A stretch of DNA of 55,961 bases from Tissierella creatinini (GCA_005046945.1 SUSS01000016.1:1-55961); one strand, 5' to 3'; shown: positions 26,506 to 34,932, counted from the stretch's first letter. Program-made: numbers and translations. Notes: generated from the sequence alone by a model not told the origin.

Positions 26506-28347
26506 CTAATTCTTCTTACCATCAGTTTTTTTATCAGTTTTTTCATAAGCTATATTTGGTGACAAAAACCCTGCAATTATCATATCCTTTGCACTTATTG
26601 TATCTTTTCCTTCATAAGTCATTACCATGGAAAATAGATTATTGAATCTTTTGTTTTTAAGCTCTATTTTATGACTATATTTCTCTAATAAATTAATGGT
26701 CAAATCCTTTATTCTTTTAAGTTTATTAGTCTGAAGTATTGGATAAATCATACTCAAATTTTTATCCGAAGCCTCTGATTTGCTAATTAAAAAATATAAG
26801 CTTTGACCTAAAGCAAAAGCAAACAATTCTTCGCTTTCTAGCTGGTATGCTTCATCCCTATTGACCAATTCCAAAAGTTGATTTCTTATCTGCAGTTCCC
26901 TGTATTCTTCCATATTATCTAGCCCCTCACCTATGTTTTCTTTTATATATTTTAATAAAGACTTTCTTACATTATAAGCATTTGCAAGGCTTACATATTG
27001 ATTTAGTCTCAAATGTCTCAACAAAAGTTCAAAAGTCTCAGACTCTAATGTTGATAATTCTGTAAGTTCATATCCCTTTACATACCATCTAATAAAGATA
27101 TCTCTTGTATTTAGTATTATATTCTTAAGAACAATATCATCCTTACTTACATTCTTAGCATCAGCAAAAAAACCACTTCTCAATGTTTTAGCGTACAAGG
27201 CACTGTCTATAATCCCCATAGCTTCTGACAACTTATGCTTAGACGTTTTATAATAATCGTCCAATCTGACGCTTTTAGGCAGGTCTAAGTAATCTTTTAT
27301 GAACATTCCGTCGTCTTCAAAATGCAATGAATTAATAATGTCAAAATCAACAATTTCAGCTTCATTCTTTTCTTTGAGAGTTCTTAGGTAATATCCTTTG
27401 AAAGCTGGATTGTTTAAATATTCATTAGCTCCATAGCCTGTAACAAGATTTTTACCATTATTATCTCTGCCAGTTACAATCTTACCAATATAGATATTGT
27501 TTTTTCCACTACTTGTCAGTGCATACAACCAGTCAAAAAAGAGCTTTTGTTTCATAATATCTTCCATGGACACCATAAATGGCAACTCATTAGGCTTAGT
27601 TCGATTGAGTAAAAATGGTTTTTTATCATTTAAACCAAAGTTATTCCCGGAAACCCCATATATAGTGCCTTCCTTAATTCGATTATAACTATTTTTATTG
27701 TAAATATGAGGAATTATATACTTTTTTGATTCAGTGGCATACTTTTCTATGTCTTCAAAATAATCTGAAGTTGTCTCTAACAATGTCTTATTGGAAGATA
27801 CGAAGAAAATTTTCAAATAGTTTTTATCGGCCAAAAAGTCTTGTAATTTATTGAATTCCTGAATATTATCCATGATCCAATTCTTAATTTTCATAATTTC
27901 TTCTTCTCTTTCTGGCCTATCCTCAATATTGAGCCCTTTTAGCAGTTCCATCTTTTTTGCATCGTATTTTGTTGAGTAATCAGAAAACACATCATAATAT
28001 CTCTCTATAGCATTATTAATCTTTTCCATAGAACTAGCTGTTCCACTTAACTTATCCTTTTTAATAAAGAATGATAAATAATTGTTTGAATGGATTTGCT
28101 TTGTAGCATCAATTGGTTTATTCATTTCTAATAGAACTGACAAACTATCTCTATCTCTAAATTTTCTATATAAGCTATCCTTTTCCGTATCTTTTTTAAC
28201 CAACAAACTATCTAATACTTCTCCTGTATTGATATCCACAAAGTAATAATTACCCGGAGCAAGAGAATAGTTTTGAAGGATTAAATCTTCCTCACCCTTA
28301 TTCCGCTCATATTCTTCTAAAAAAATCTCCATGCACTCCTCAATCAC
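26506..28347 (-). CDS. cas8b: Cas8b large subunit (Csh1 type)
   Basis: A 613-residue large Cascade subunit, expected to read the PAM and recruit Cas3. Assigned from operon position between cas6 and cas7, from its length and from family-like segments such as FAFALGQSLYFLISKSEAS near the C-terminus and the NKPIDATKQIHSNNYLSFF region near the N-terminus. This family is very divergent, so the subtype label rests mainly on the Csh2/Cas5 neighbours. The start is GTG at 28347 with AAAGGAAG upstream; an ATG five codons later has GAGGAG close by and is an alternative. Confidence 0.88.
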   Translation of the reverse strand: MIEECMEIFLEEYERNKGEEDLILQNYSLAPGNYYFVDINTGEVLDSLLVKKDTEKDSLYRKFRDRDSLSVLLEMNKPIDATKQIHSNNYLSFFIKKDKLSGTASSMEKINNAIERYYDVFSDYSTKYDAKKMELLKGLNIEDRPEREEEIMKIKNWIMDNIQEFNKLQDFLADKNYLKIFFVSSNKTLLETTSDYFEDIEKYATESKKYIIPHIYNKNSYNRIKEGTIYGVSGNNFGLNDKKPFLLNRTKPNELPFMVSMEDIMKQKLFFDWLYALTSSGKNNIYIGKIVTGRDNNGKNLVTGYGANEYLNNPAFKGYYLRTLKEKNEAEIVDFDIINSLHFEDDGMFIKDYLDLPKSVRLDDYYKTSKHKLSEAMGIIDSALYAKTLRSGFFADAKNVSKDDIVLKNIILNTRDIFIRWYVKGYELTELSTLESETFELLLRHLRLNQYVSLANAYNVRKSLLKYIKENIGEGLDNMEEYRELQIRNQLLELVNRDEAYQLESEELFAFALGQSLYFLISKSEASDKNLSMIYPILQTNKLKRIKDLTINLLEKYSHKIELKNKRFNNLFSMVMTYEGKDTISAKDMIIAGFLSPNIAYEKTDKKTDGKKN

Positions 28348-28351
28348 TGTA

Positions 28352-29053
28352 TCACTTCCTTTGATATTTAAAATTCAGAAATCCAGCCCCTAAAGTTACA
28401 TTATTCTCTCCAACCCCCATACCTAATGCGTAGTATGCGATTTTTTGAGATAGGTCATCTTGTGATAATAAAAGAGTAACTTTATCCCCCAAGAGAGTAA
28501 TCCCTTTAAGATTCACACCAATTGGCTTTTCATTATCAATGCTTAGATTGTTGTAAATAATAGGTTCCACAATCTGATCTTCAGTAATAAATTTGTATTT
28601 CTTTATCAAGTTGTTCTTTATTCGATTCTCAAAAAACTCTATATCTTTATTTTTTCTCCAATACCCATCTTCATTTTTCAATAATAATGGCGTCGTCGTG
28701 AAAACCTTTTCAATGATCCTATTTTTATTTACATTTATCTTTTTTACTATAAGCACTTTGAAATTCTTATTACAGAATGTTTGAAGCCTTTCATCTAAGA
28801 TTTTCTCTACTTTCCTATCTATTACTCTACACTGAAAGTCATACACTCCTCCTTTTTTGTACTTGCCATCAACTGCTAATGGATATAAGTAGTTGAAACA
28901 ATAACCCTTGTAAGACTTATCATAATGTCTTTCCTTCCAACCTTCATCCTGACAAAGGACTTCTGTCAACAATGATCCCAACTTTTCTCCAATTTGTTTC
29001 AAATCAATTTCTTCAAATAAAAACACCTTAATACTAAATTCTTTGACTTCCAA
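28352..29053 (-). CDS. cas6: Cas6 crRNA endoribonuclease
   Basis: A 233-residue RNase that cuts the repeat and leaves the 8-nt tag ATTGAAAT on crRNAs. The C-terminal glycine-rich loop reads YYALGMGVGENNVTLGAGFL, the hallmark of Cas6. The start is TTG at 29053 with GAGGGTG 6 nt upstream; an in-frame TAA lies a few codons before it and no ATG or GTG intervenes. First gene of the cas operon; its promoter at 29089-29116 overlaps the target of the crRNA-like element at 29138-29219. Cas6 would also process that element. Confidence 0.93.
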   Translation of the reverse strand: MEVKEFSIKVFLFEEIDLKQIGEKLGSLLTEVLCQDEGWKERHYDKSYKGYCFNYLYPLAVDGKYKKGGVYDFQCRVIDRKVEKILDERLQTFCNKNFKVLIVKKINVNKNRIIEKVFTTTPLLLKNEDGYWRKNKDIEFFENRIKNNLIKKYKFITEDQIVEPIIYNNLSIDNEKPIGVNLKGITLLGDKVTLLLSQDDLSQKIAYYALGMGVGENNVTLGAGFLNFKYQRK

Positions 29054-29073
29054 TTTATCACCCTCTTTTAATT

Positions 29074-29116
29074 ATTTTATTAATTGAGATTATATCACCA
29101 AATAAAAATAAATCAA
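29074..29116 (-). promoter_or_regulatory. cas operon promoter and guide target site
   Basis: On the minus strand TTGATT (29116-29111), 16 nt, TATAAT (29094-29089). Right after the -10 comes TCA (29087-29085) and then ATTAATAAAAT (29084-29074), which is identical to the first 11 nt of the guide in the element at 29147-29174; five of the next six positions match too. The transcription start would fall inside this site, so a Cascade bound here should block it. Confidence 0.8.
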
Positions 29117-29137
29117 TACTATTTATTGACTTATTTT

Positions 29138-29219
29138 TGGTTCAGCTAAATTATTCATTAATAATTTTATTAATATTTCAATACAACACTTCAATTTTGA
29201 AGATTTGTTATGGTTCAGC
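29138..29219 (-). ncRNA. CreR-like crRNA-resembling regulatory RNA (degenerate repeat-spacer-repeat)
   Basis: Read on the minus strand: pseudo-repeat 1 (29219-29175) starts GCTGAACCATAACA and ends TGTATTGAAAT, both identical to the array repeat, but the 5 nt at the repeat centre are replaced by 20 nt (29205-29186) that extend the hairpin (CTTCAA/TTGAAG inside ACAA/TTGT). Then a 28-nt guide (29174-29147), then a truncated pseudo-repeat 2, GCTGAACCA (29146-29138). The Cas6 stem-loop and the 8-nt tag ATTGAAAT are kept. The guide matches the cas6 promoter 60 nt away. This is the design of Cascade-guiding autorepressor RNAs (CreR) and of CreA antitoxin RNAs. No toxin gene is seen, so CreR is the better reading. 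Confidence 0.82.
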
Positions 29220-29225
29220 TAAATT

Positions 29226-29231
29226 ATTATA
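29226..29231 (-). promoter_or_regulatory. Extended -10 promoter of the crRNA-like RNA
   Basis: On the minus strand TGGTATAAT (TGnTATAAT form), with TATAAT at 29231-29226. A start 7 nt later falls at the first base of pseudo-repeat 1, so the RNA would begin directly with the repeat. A weak TTTAAA lies 16 nt upstream. Confidence 0.65.
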
Positions 29232-29379
29232 CCATTTATTAAGACAATTTAAAATATGAAATATTTGATAATTATCTATATAGGTTGAAATTGCATGCTT
29301 GGAATAATAATTATTAAAGAGATTCACGCTTTGATGAAACTGCTTGCAGGAATTTCAACAATGGATGCACTAGATCGCT

Positions 29380-29687
29380 TTGAATAGGATTTTAGTGATA
29401 TATTGGTTTGAGTATTACCCTAAGGAAGATATATATCATTGTTTTGAGAGAAAAGATTTAAAATACAAGAAAGCAACTAGACAGGGATATGTAAAATATG
29501 AGAGTGATAAAAAACTTGTGAAGCATGTCCAAGACGAGAAAAGTGTCTTTATGATAGTAGTACAACAGGGAAAATTTCGCAAGACCAGACAAGAATAATC
29601 AGAAGACATATAAAAGAACATTTTGCAGATGAAGTACACTCATTTATGAAAACAGAAAAAGGTCCAAGTTTCTCAATTTTGATTTAA
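29380..29687 (+). pseudogene. Frameshifted C-terminal remnant of an IS1182-family transposase
   Basis: Two frames join into one transposase-like sequence: YYPKEDIYHCFERKDLKYKK and ATRQGYVKYESDKK in one frame, then TCEACPRREKCLYDSSTTGK and RIIRRHIKEHFADEVHSF in another. This is the C-x2-CPxRxKC zinc-like motif and the RHI..EHF segment of the C-terminal half of IS1182-type transposases. The frame changes in an A-run near 29508-29515. No N-terminal half, no inverted repeats and no catalytic core remain, so it is a dead fragment. The 29281-29379 stretch before it shows nothing I recognise. Confidence 0.75.
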
Positions 29688-29704
29688 AAAACAGGCCCTT
29701 TTTC

Positions 29705-29870
29705 GATGGTCTCAGACTCTTAACGAGTATTTTGATATTAATTTATATGAGATTTAAATGATGTACCCTTTATTAAAGTTACTCAATTAATCAATTTTAT
29801 CAAATCATAAATATAGAGTCTAGCAAATACATATTATTTTTTCAAATTAGTAAAAAAGATGAGTACACCT
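29705..29870 (-). repeat. Decayed second copy of the tyrA leader region
   Basis: Matches the intact leader at 13694-13970 at both ends: TCAAAATACTCGTTAAGAGT for the terminator stem, and TAGACTCTATATTTATG with TTGATAAAA for the promoter. The leader peptide gene and the second half of the terminator stem are lost. It begins right after the stop of the methyltransferase gene at 29875, which suggests that gene once neighboured the tyrA operon. Confidence 0.6.
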
Positions 29871-29874
29871 ACTC

Positions 29875-30735
29875 TCATACTAACATACAGCTAACTACTA
29901 TATTATTCTTCTTTTGATTTTTCATGCACCAGTGGCCTAAAAAGCTTACATCTCCTCTATCTTTTTTTACATTCCTAATCATTTCAAAATAGTTCTTACC
30001 TTCAACTTGTATCCTCTCAGTCTCTAAAAGACCTATGGATTCAAGGGAGGTAGATGTCTTACCACAAAGATGAATTATAGCCTGGTCCAATTGACCTTCG
30101 ACTCTCTTCAAGATATTATAGGTGGACTTTCCGGATACCTCTTTGTATACCCTTGGTCCCAATATATCTATTCCACCTGTAGGATCAGCATAGGATATTA
30201 TATCCACCCCCCTCTTTACGCCTTCAAGAATATAGTCTACCACGCTATCTTCGATAGTCTTTAATAACTTATCTGCCCTTTCTGCGTCTCTTCTGATTAG
30301 TTTGTAAAACTTATGGCTATCCATAATAGATGTTGCTATAGAAATGGGACCTGTAACATTAAGGGTTACCTTTTCTCCCTTTTCTTTTAGGAGCTTTAAG
30401 GCCTCTAAGACCTCTGCTATCCTTCCCTTGCTTAAATCTATTCTTGCTAGTTCATCTACCTGGCTTGTTTCATCGATGGCATACTTCTCAATTCTATTTC
30501 CTAGCATTGGGTTATATATTACTTTTGACCCGAAGGATTCGGCCTCTACTGTACTGCAAAATGGCAATATACAATACTCACTATTCTTGTTTTCTTTAAA
30601 TTGTTTAGACAACATAGCCATATTGGCTGCACTATGATTTATTTCTTCAAATGACATATTAAAATTTTCTAGTATGCTTTCAGGTATTGATTCACCTTCA
30701 TTTCCACCGCATCTAAATATTTTATTATCTTCCAC
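29875..30735 (-). CDS. Short UroD/MtaA-family methyltransferase-like protein
   Basis: A 286-residue member of the uroporphyrinogen-decarboxylase fold group that transfers methyl groups to or from corrinoid proteins. Zinc ligands are visible as HLCGKTST (His and Cys) and a Cys four residues from the C-terminus (VVSCMLV). It is about 60 residues shorter than the normal 340-370 and lacks the usual N-terminal RxR(V/L) segment; instead it starts IFRCGGNEGESIPE. KVTLNVTGPISIATSIMDS and ISYADPTGGIDILGP are clear family motifs. Its ATG overlaps the stop of the corrinoid protein gene by one base, so the two are a likely functional pair. A close paralogue is at 34959-35819. Confidence 0.85.
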   Translation of the reverse strand: MEDNKIFRCGGNEGESIPESILENFNMSFEEINHSAANMAMLSKQFKENKNSEYCILPFCSTVEAESFGSKVIYNPMLGNRIEKYAIDETSQVDELARIDLSKGRIAEVLEALKLLKEKGEKVTLNVTGPISIATSIMDSHKFYKLIRRDAERADKLLKTIEDSVVDYILEGVKRGVDIISYADPTGGIDILGPRVYKEVSGKSTYNILKRVEGQLDQAIIHLCGKTSTSLESIGLLETERIQVEGKNYFEMIRNVKKDRGDVSFLGHWCMKNQKKNNIVVSCMLV

Positions 30736-31385
30736 TAGGCAACTCCTAATAGAGATTTAACCAAATTTACTGCCCCGATAGCATTGCTAGAATAACCGTC
30801 CGCCCCTATGCTATCTGCATATTTTTGAGAAATAGGTGCTCCCCCCACTATGATCTTGAAGTCGTTACGGATTCCTCTATCTATTGTAATGTCAATGACT
30901 TGTTTCATGTTTGGCATTGTTGTAGTCATTAAAGAAGACAAGGCGATAATATCAGCGCCATTTTCTACGGCAACGTCCACTATCTTTTCACTTGGTACGT
31001 CTCTACCAACATCTATTACTGTAAATCCATTGGTTTCAAGCATTATTCTCAATAAATCCTTTCCAATATCATGGGTATCCCCATGTACAACTGCCAAGAC
31101 TACCTTTCCTGCAGATTGTCCTTCTGCAGCCTTACTCATATGAGACTGCAATTCTGCTATACCTGCATTCATAGCATCGGAGCAGCTCAATAATTCAGGG
31201 ATATAGTATTCTTCCTCATCGAATAAAACACTGGCACGTTTCATACCATCTACCAATCCGTCCATAATCCCTTCCTGTGGATCGAATCCTGCCTCAACAT
31301 ACTCTTTAGCTACATCTATAACAAGGTCTTCCTCCATATCTACTACACAATCTGATAATCTTTTCAATAACCCTTCTTTAGTCAT
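30735..31385 (-). CDS. Corrinoid (B12-binding) methyltransferase partner protein
   Basis: A 216-residue MtaC/MtbC-type corrinoid protein that carries the methyl group on cobalt. The N-terminal cap (residues about 1-88) has the helical methionine-synthase-like module; the B12 domain has VHGDTHDIGKDLL, where H105 is the axial cobalt ligand, SSLMTTTMPNMKQ, and the nucleotide-binding GGAPISQKYADSIGADGYS. Length is right for the family. It is followed by the short methyltransferase at 30735 with one-base overlap and preceded by the methyltransferase at 31406. Confidence 0.95.
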   Translation of the reverse strand: MTKEGLLKRLSDCVVDMEEDLVIDVAKEYVEAGFDPQEGIMDGLVDGMKRASVLFDEEEYYIPELLSCSDAMNAGIAELQSHMSKAAEGQSAGKVVLAVVHGDTHDIGKDLLRIMLETNGFTVIDVGRDVPSEKIVDVAVENGADIIALSSLMTTTMPNMKQVIDITIDRGIRNDFKIIVGGAPISQKYADSIGADGYSSNAIGAVNLVKSLLGVA

Positions 31386-31405
31386 TTCATTGTCTCCTTT
31401 AATAA

Positions 31406-32440
31406 TTATTTCTTATACAATACTTTTTCTGCATCTCTGGCAGCTTTTATAACTTGTCTTATGTTTTCATGAGGTGTTGATGGCGGTATGTCGCAGTCTC
31501 CGCTCAATATAAATCCGCCGTTCTTGCCCCCAACCATGCATTCGTTATAGGCATATTGATATACTTCTTCAGGACTTCCTTCCAGGAAAATAGAGGTGCT
31601 TGGGATATTTCCCATAAGAGCTATCCTATCCCCATACTCTTCCTTTACCTTTTTTGTTTCTGTGTTAGATAAATGCCATGCATCTCCATATTCTTCAAAT
31701 ACTAAGTCAAAACGGTCATCATACTTTCCGCATGTGTGAATTATTACCTTCGTACCGTTATCATGAATTCTCTTATTAAATCTTTTATTGCTATCCCAGC
31801 AACATTTCTCGTACATCTTTCTGGAGATGCAGAATCCGCTTAAACTAGGCATTGGATTCCATATATAATCTACACCAGCTTCACATAATTTATCAACTCC
31901 GGCATACATAGCACCTTCTATAGCCTCTACTATTTTCATATAGATTTCCGGTTGTTTAGCCATATACCTATAAGCTCTTTGGGACCCCAATAATTTGATG
32001 GCAGTAGATGCCGGATTTTCCACGATTACAAAAATCGGTTCATTTGGTTGCTCTCTTCTTATTATTTTTATCGTTTTTAAGACGTTTTGCAACAAGATGC
32101 TTTTTTCGGGGTCGTAAGGCTTTAATTTATTCAAATCCTCTAAACCATGTATTGTTTCTTCACCAGTTCCGGATACTACTCCCTCATCATTTACCAGATG
32201 TCCGGCCATATCCATAAGCACTCCCATATTTAGGCCTGCACACACACTATCAAAACCGAATTTTTCCCTAGTCCCCATATAGCATTCCGCAAACTTTTCA
32301 GGATTCATAAGGACTTCCGGAATTTCGTAGTTATATAAAGCCGGAGATAAAGAAGTAGCGTTTAACATAACTGGAATGTAGGGTGTTTCTTTAAATTCAA
32401 GTATGTTTTTTAAAAGTTCACGTTTGGTTAAATTTTCCAT
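31406..32440 (-). CDS. UroD/MtaA-family corrinoid methyltransferase
   Basis: A 344-residue TIM-barrel methyltransferase. Zinc ligands are HTCGKYDDRFD (His, Cys) and the Cys of LSGDCDIPPSTP near the end. N-terminal TKRELLKNILEFKETPYIPV is the family start, and MGNIPSTSIFLEGSPEEV the family's penultimate motif. The start at 32440 is chosen because AGAGGAAT lies just upstream; the ATG six codons earlier contains that site. Closest relative in the window is the plus-strand gene 46837-47871 (same KYDDRFDLV and SGDCD motifs). It lies in one run with the corrinoid gene (31385) and two double-cubane-type genes upstream. Confidence 0.9.
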   Translation of the reverse strand: MENLTKRELLKNILEFKETPYIPVMLNATSLSPALYNYEIPEVLMNPEKFAECYMGTREKFGFDSVCAGLNMGVLMDMAGHLVNDEGVVSGTGEETIHGLEDLNKLKPYDPEKSILLQNVLKTIKIIRREQPNEPIFVIVENPASTAIKLLGSQRAYRYMAKQPEIYMKIVEAIEGAMYAGVDKLCEAGVDYIWNPMPSLSGFCISRKMYEKCCWDSNKRFNKRIHDNGTKVIIHTCGKYDDRFDLVFEEYGDAWHLSNTETKKVKEEYGDRIALMGNIPSTSIFLEGSPEEVYQYAYNECMVGGKNGGFILSGDCDIPPSTPHENIRQVIKAARDAEKVLYKK

Positions 32441-32476
32441 TTTTATTCCTCTTTTCATAGTATTTTAAATGTGTCC

Positions 32477-33619
32477 TTACAGCATCTCCAAGAAAGCTTG
32501 AACTCTAGTGGTTATTTGCCCTACGGCATCTTCTGAATAATCAGTTTCAAGATGTAAAAACGGTGTTTCTTTGCCTTGAACTGTAGATTTTACTCTGCTG
32601 CTTTCCATATTGTAGGTATGGCAGGCTTGCAATACTATATCAACGACTCCATCTATCTTATACTCATCGATATAATCTGAGATCATTTCCATTCTATGGT
32701 CATTTGGACTCATGCAGGCACAACCATGTTTAAAGTATCTCTTTGTCAATGCATCGAATGGATCTCCTTCCAAATCTACTAGCTCATCTTTATCCTTTAG
32801 TGATGAACACATATCGAAGCAGACTACTACTCCGCCATTTTCTTCAATTATCTTTACTATATATTCAGTTGCTTCACCAAGGGGTGACCCTGTAACAAGT
32901 ATTCTCTTTGCATCGGCAGGTACCGGACTTCCGTTTTTCTCGTAATCTTCAAGTATTAGTCTTGTTAGTTCTTCTACTCTTCTTATTTCCTCTTCTTTAT
33001 CTGAGAGGTATAATGTGGCTTGAATTACCCTCCTCATATCGAATCCCCAAATTGGTGGTGGTGAAAGTTTCCCAATTTCATAGAAATTTCTTACAGCAAC
33101 TCTCTCTTTATTTCTGATTTTTATTTGTTTCTTTATGTCCTCTTCAGTGATTTCAACATCCAATTCTTCAGAGATAGCGTCCCTTAATCTAACCATTTGA
33201 GACCTATAGTAATTGAAGGAATCCGGTGCTGAAAAGTCTTGAGGCAAATGCATTATATGCATAGGCTTCATTTCACCCATAAGCTCATAGACCTTCTTCT
33301 TGCCATCACAGGTTGTCTCACCTATTAGCATATCTGAAAAATGAAAGTATGGGCATTTATCTGATACTGCAAATCCATAGGAGGACTTAATCAATGGGCA
33401 TAGATTAGCCGGCAAATGCTCTTCTGCATCCGGGATAGTTGCCGGTGATGTTCCACATAACCAAGCTGCCACAGCACCGGATGCTGTGATTATCTCCCAA
33501 GGAGCAAAACCACAATATACTCCTATTACCTTCTTTCCTTCATCTTTCAATTCTTTAGTAGTTATGAAGCCATTTTGTTTGGCTTCTGCAAATTCTTCTA
33601 ACAAAGGTGTAAAATCCAT
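32477..33619 (-). CDS. 2-hydroxyacyl-CoA dehydratase-like / double-cubane cluster protein (paralogue 1)
   Basis: A 380-residue protein of the HgdB/YjiM group, which includes double-cubane [8Fe-9S] reductases and dehydratase subunits. Cysteines shared by all four paralogues here: YCGFAP (C36), LCPLIKSSYG (C74), ETTCDGKKK (C104), FDMCSS, ACMSPND and QACHTYN. Six invariant cysteines fit the ligand set of a double cubane; assignment as such is inference. Extra cysteines LCGTS and DKCPYF are also in paralogues 3 and 4. It is single-subunit (no HgdA partner), and no classical YjiL/HgdC activator is seen in the window. RBS GAGGAGG before the ATG. Confidence 0.88.
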   Translation of the reverse strand: MDFTPLLEEFAEAKQNGFITTKELKDEGKKVIGVYCGFAPWEIITASGAVAAWLCGTSPATIPDAEEHLPANLCPLIKSSYGFAVSDKCPYFHFSDMLIGETTCDGKKKVYELMGEMKPMHIMHLPQDFSAPDSFNYYRSQMVRLRDAISEELDVEITEEDIKKQIKIRNKERVAVRNFYEIGKLSPPPIWGFDMRRVIQATLYLSDKEEEIRRVEELTRLILEDYEKNGSPVPADAKRILVTGSPLGEATEYIVKIIEENGGVVVCFDMCSSLKDKDELVDLEGDPFDALTKRYFKHGCACMSPNDHRMEMISDYIDEYKIDGVVDIVLQACHTYNMESSRVKSTVQGKETPFLHLETDYSEDAVGQITTRVQAFLEML

Positions 33620-33634
33620 TATAATTACCTCCTC

Positions 33635-34774
33635 TTACAGCATTTCAACAAATGCTTCTATTCTTGTACGAACTTGTCCAACTTCTTCCGCTGTCATATT
33701 AGTTTCAAGATTTATATATCCAACATCCTTTTTTTCATTTACGAATCTCTTTAAAGGTATGCTTTCAATATTATAAGGAACACAAGCTTGAAGGTCTAAG
33801 TTTATTACTCCATCTATTTCATCCTCATCAATATATCTTGAAATATTCTCATATCTATAGGTATTTGGAGTCATTGTAGGGCAGGCTACTTTAAGATACT
33901 TTTGAGTCAAGGCATCTAGCCATGAAATGCTTTCATCAACCAACTCTTCATTTCCTTTCATCCAGTCACAGGTTTCAATAACTACCAAATCTCCACCTGC
34001 TTCTTCAATAAGGTCTATTATGGTAGGGAATTTTTCTCCTAAAGGGCAGCCGGTTAATAGTATTTTTGGGGCCTTGTTTTGTTTTGCTTCTACATTACTA
34101 TCTTCTAATATTTCAATTAAACTTTCTATATCTTCAAGAGCTTTCTCACTATCCATTCTATACTCAAAATTAAACAATACATTATGTATATCCTTACTGT
34201 TTAATTCAGAAGGCTTTGTTCCCCATAATTTATATAGCCTTTTTAGAGTTCTTCTTTCATTATTCTTTTTTACTATAGCCTCTTTAATCTTTTTATCAGT
34301 AATTTCTACATGGAATTCCTTCTCTAATAATTCCTTTAATCTAAGGATTTCATTTTTCCATAATGAATACTCATCTTCTCCCTCACTTTTCTGAGGAACT
34401 TGCATCACATAAGTATTTTTAATGTTTTTTAGATACTCGAACATCTTCTTCTTTCCATCGCAGGTTGTTTCACCTATAATTATATCTACTTTATCAAAAT
34501 ATGGAGATTTGCCGGATACTGCTGCTCCGTAACTGGATTTTACAATAGTGCACATATTTCTCGGTATATCCTTCTCACCTTCATTGTCATATTGACTTGT
34601 AGTATCAGTAAGTCTTATAGGTACTGCACCTGCAGCCAATATAATCTCTCTAGGAGCAAAGGAACAATAAGTTCCAACTATTTTCCTTCCATTTGCCTTT
34701 AAATAATCTATCTCTTCTTTTGCATTGACTCTTGCATTAGTAAATCTTTCCAATATCTCATGGATAACTGCCAT
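33635..34774 (-). CDS. 2-hydroxyacyl-CoA dehydratase-like / double-cubane cluster protein (paralogue 2)
   Basis: A 379-residue member of the same family and the most divergent of the four. It keeps YCSFAP, MCTIVKSSYG, ETTCDGKKK, ETCDW, ACPTMTPN and QACVPYN, but lacks the LCG and CPYF cysteines and has Val-Pro for His-Thr after the last Cys. It is the first gene of the run 34774-29875 and is followed by paralogue 1 after 15 nt, so the two may form a heterodimer; that is inference. RBS AAAGGGAGG. Confidence 0.86.
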   Translation of the reverse strand: MAVIHEILERFTNARVNAKEEIDYLKANGRKIVGTYCSFAPREIILAAGAVPIRLTDTTSQYDNEGEKDIPRNMCTIVKSSYGAAVSGKSPYFDKVDIIIGETTCDGKKKMFEYLKNIKNTYVMQVPQKSEGEDEYSLWKNEILRLKELLEKEFHVEITDKKIKEAIVKKNNERRTLKRLYKLWGTKPSELNSKDIHNVLFNFEYRMDSEKALEDIESLIEILEDSNVEAKQNKAPKILLTGCPLGEKFPTIIDLIEEAGGDLVVIETCDWMKGNEELVDESISWLDALTQKYLKVACPTMTPNTYRYENISRYIDEDEIDGVINLDLQACVPYNIESIPLKRFVNEKKDVGYINLETNMTAEEVGQVRTRIEAFVEML

Positions 34775-34815
34775 TCAAAAACCTCCCTTTAAGTTAACAA
34801 CAAGATATATTATAA

Positions 34816-34859
34816 GCTAATTATTAAACGCCTTCTAATTGCTTTATTTAATGATTAGC
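34816..34859. promoter_or_regulatory. Inverted repeat upstream of the 34774 operon
   Basis: GCTAATTATTAAA (34816-34828) and TTTAATGATTAGC (34847-34859) are inverted with one mismatch and an 18-nt centre, in the promoter region of the methyltransferase/double-cubane operon. Possible operator for an unidentified regulator. Confidence 0.4.
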
Positions 34860-34895
34860 AATGATAATATAGATAATTCATATTAACCAAGCATT

Positions 34896-34932
34896 AAAAA
34901 CCCCCACAAAATATTTTTCATTTTATAGGGGT
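34896..34932 (-). terminator. Terminator after the short methyltransferase at 34959
   Basis: On the minus strand ACCCC-TATAAAAT pairs with ATTTTGTGGGGG-like sequence and runs into GGGTTTTTAATG. It ends the long 42533-34959 operon. Confidence 0.75.

Noticed and set aside
29138-29219. CreTA-type toxin-antitoxin (CreA with a toxic small RNA)
   Set aside because: No toxin-like mini-gene with its own promoter lies nearby, and the guide matches the cas6 promoter instead.
29380-29598. 72-residue intact gene
   Set aside because: Its sequence continues in another frame as transposase, so it is half of a frameshifted remnant.
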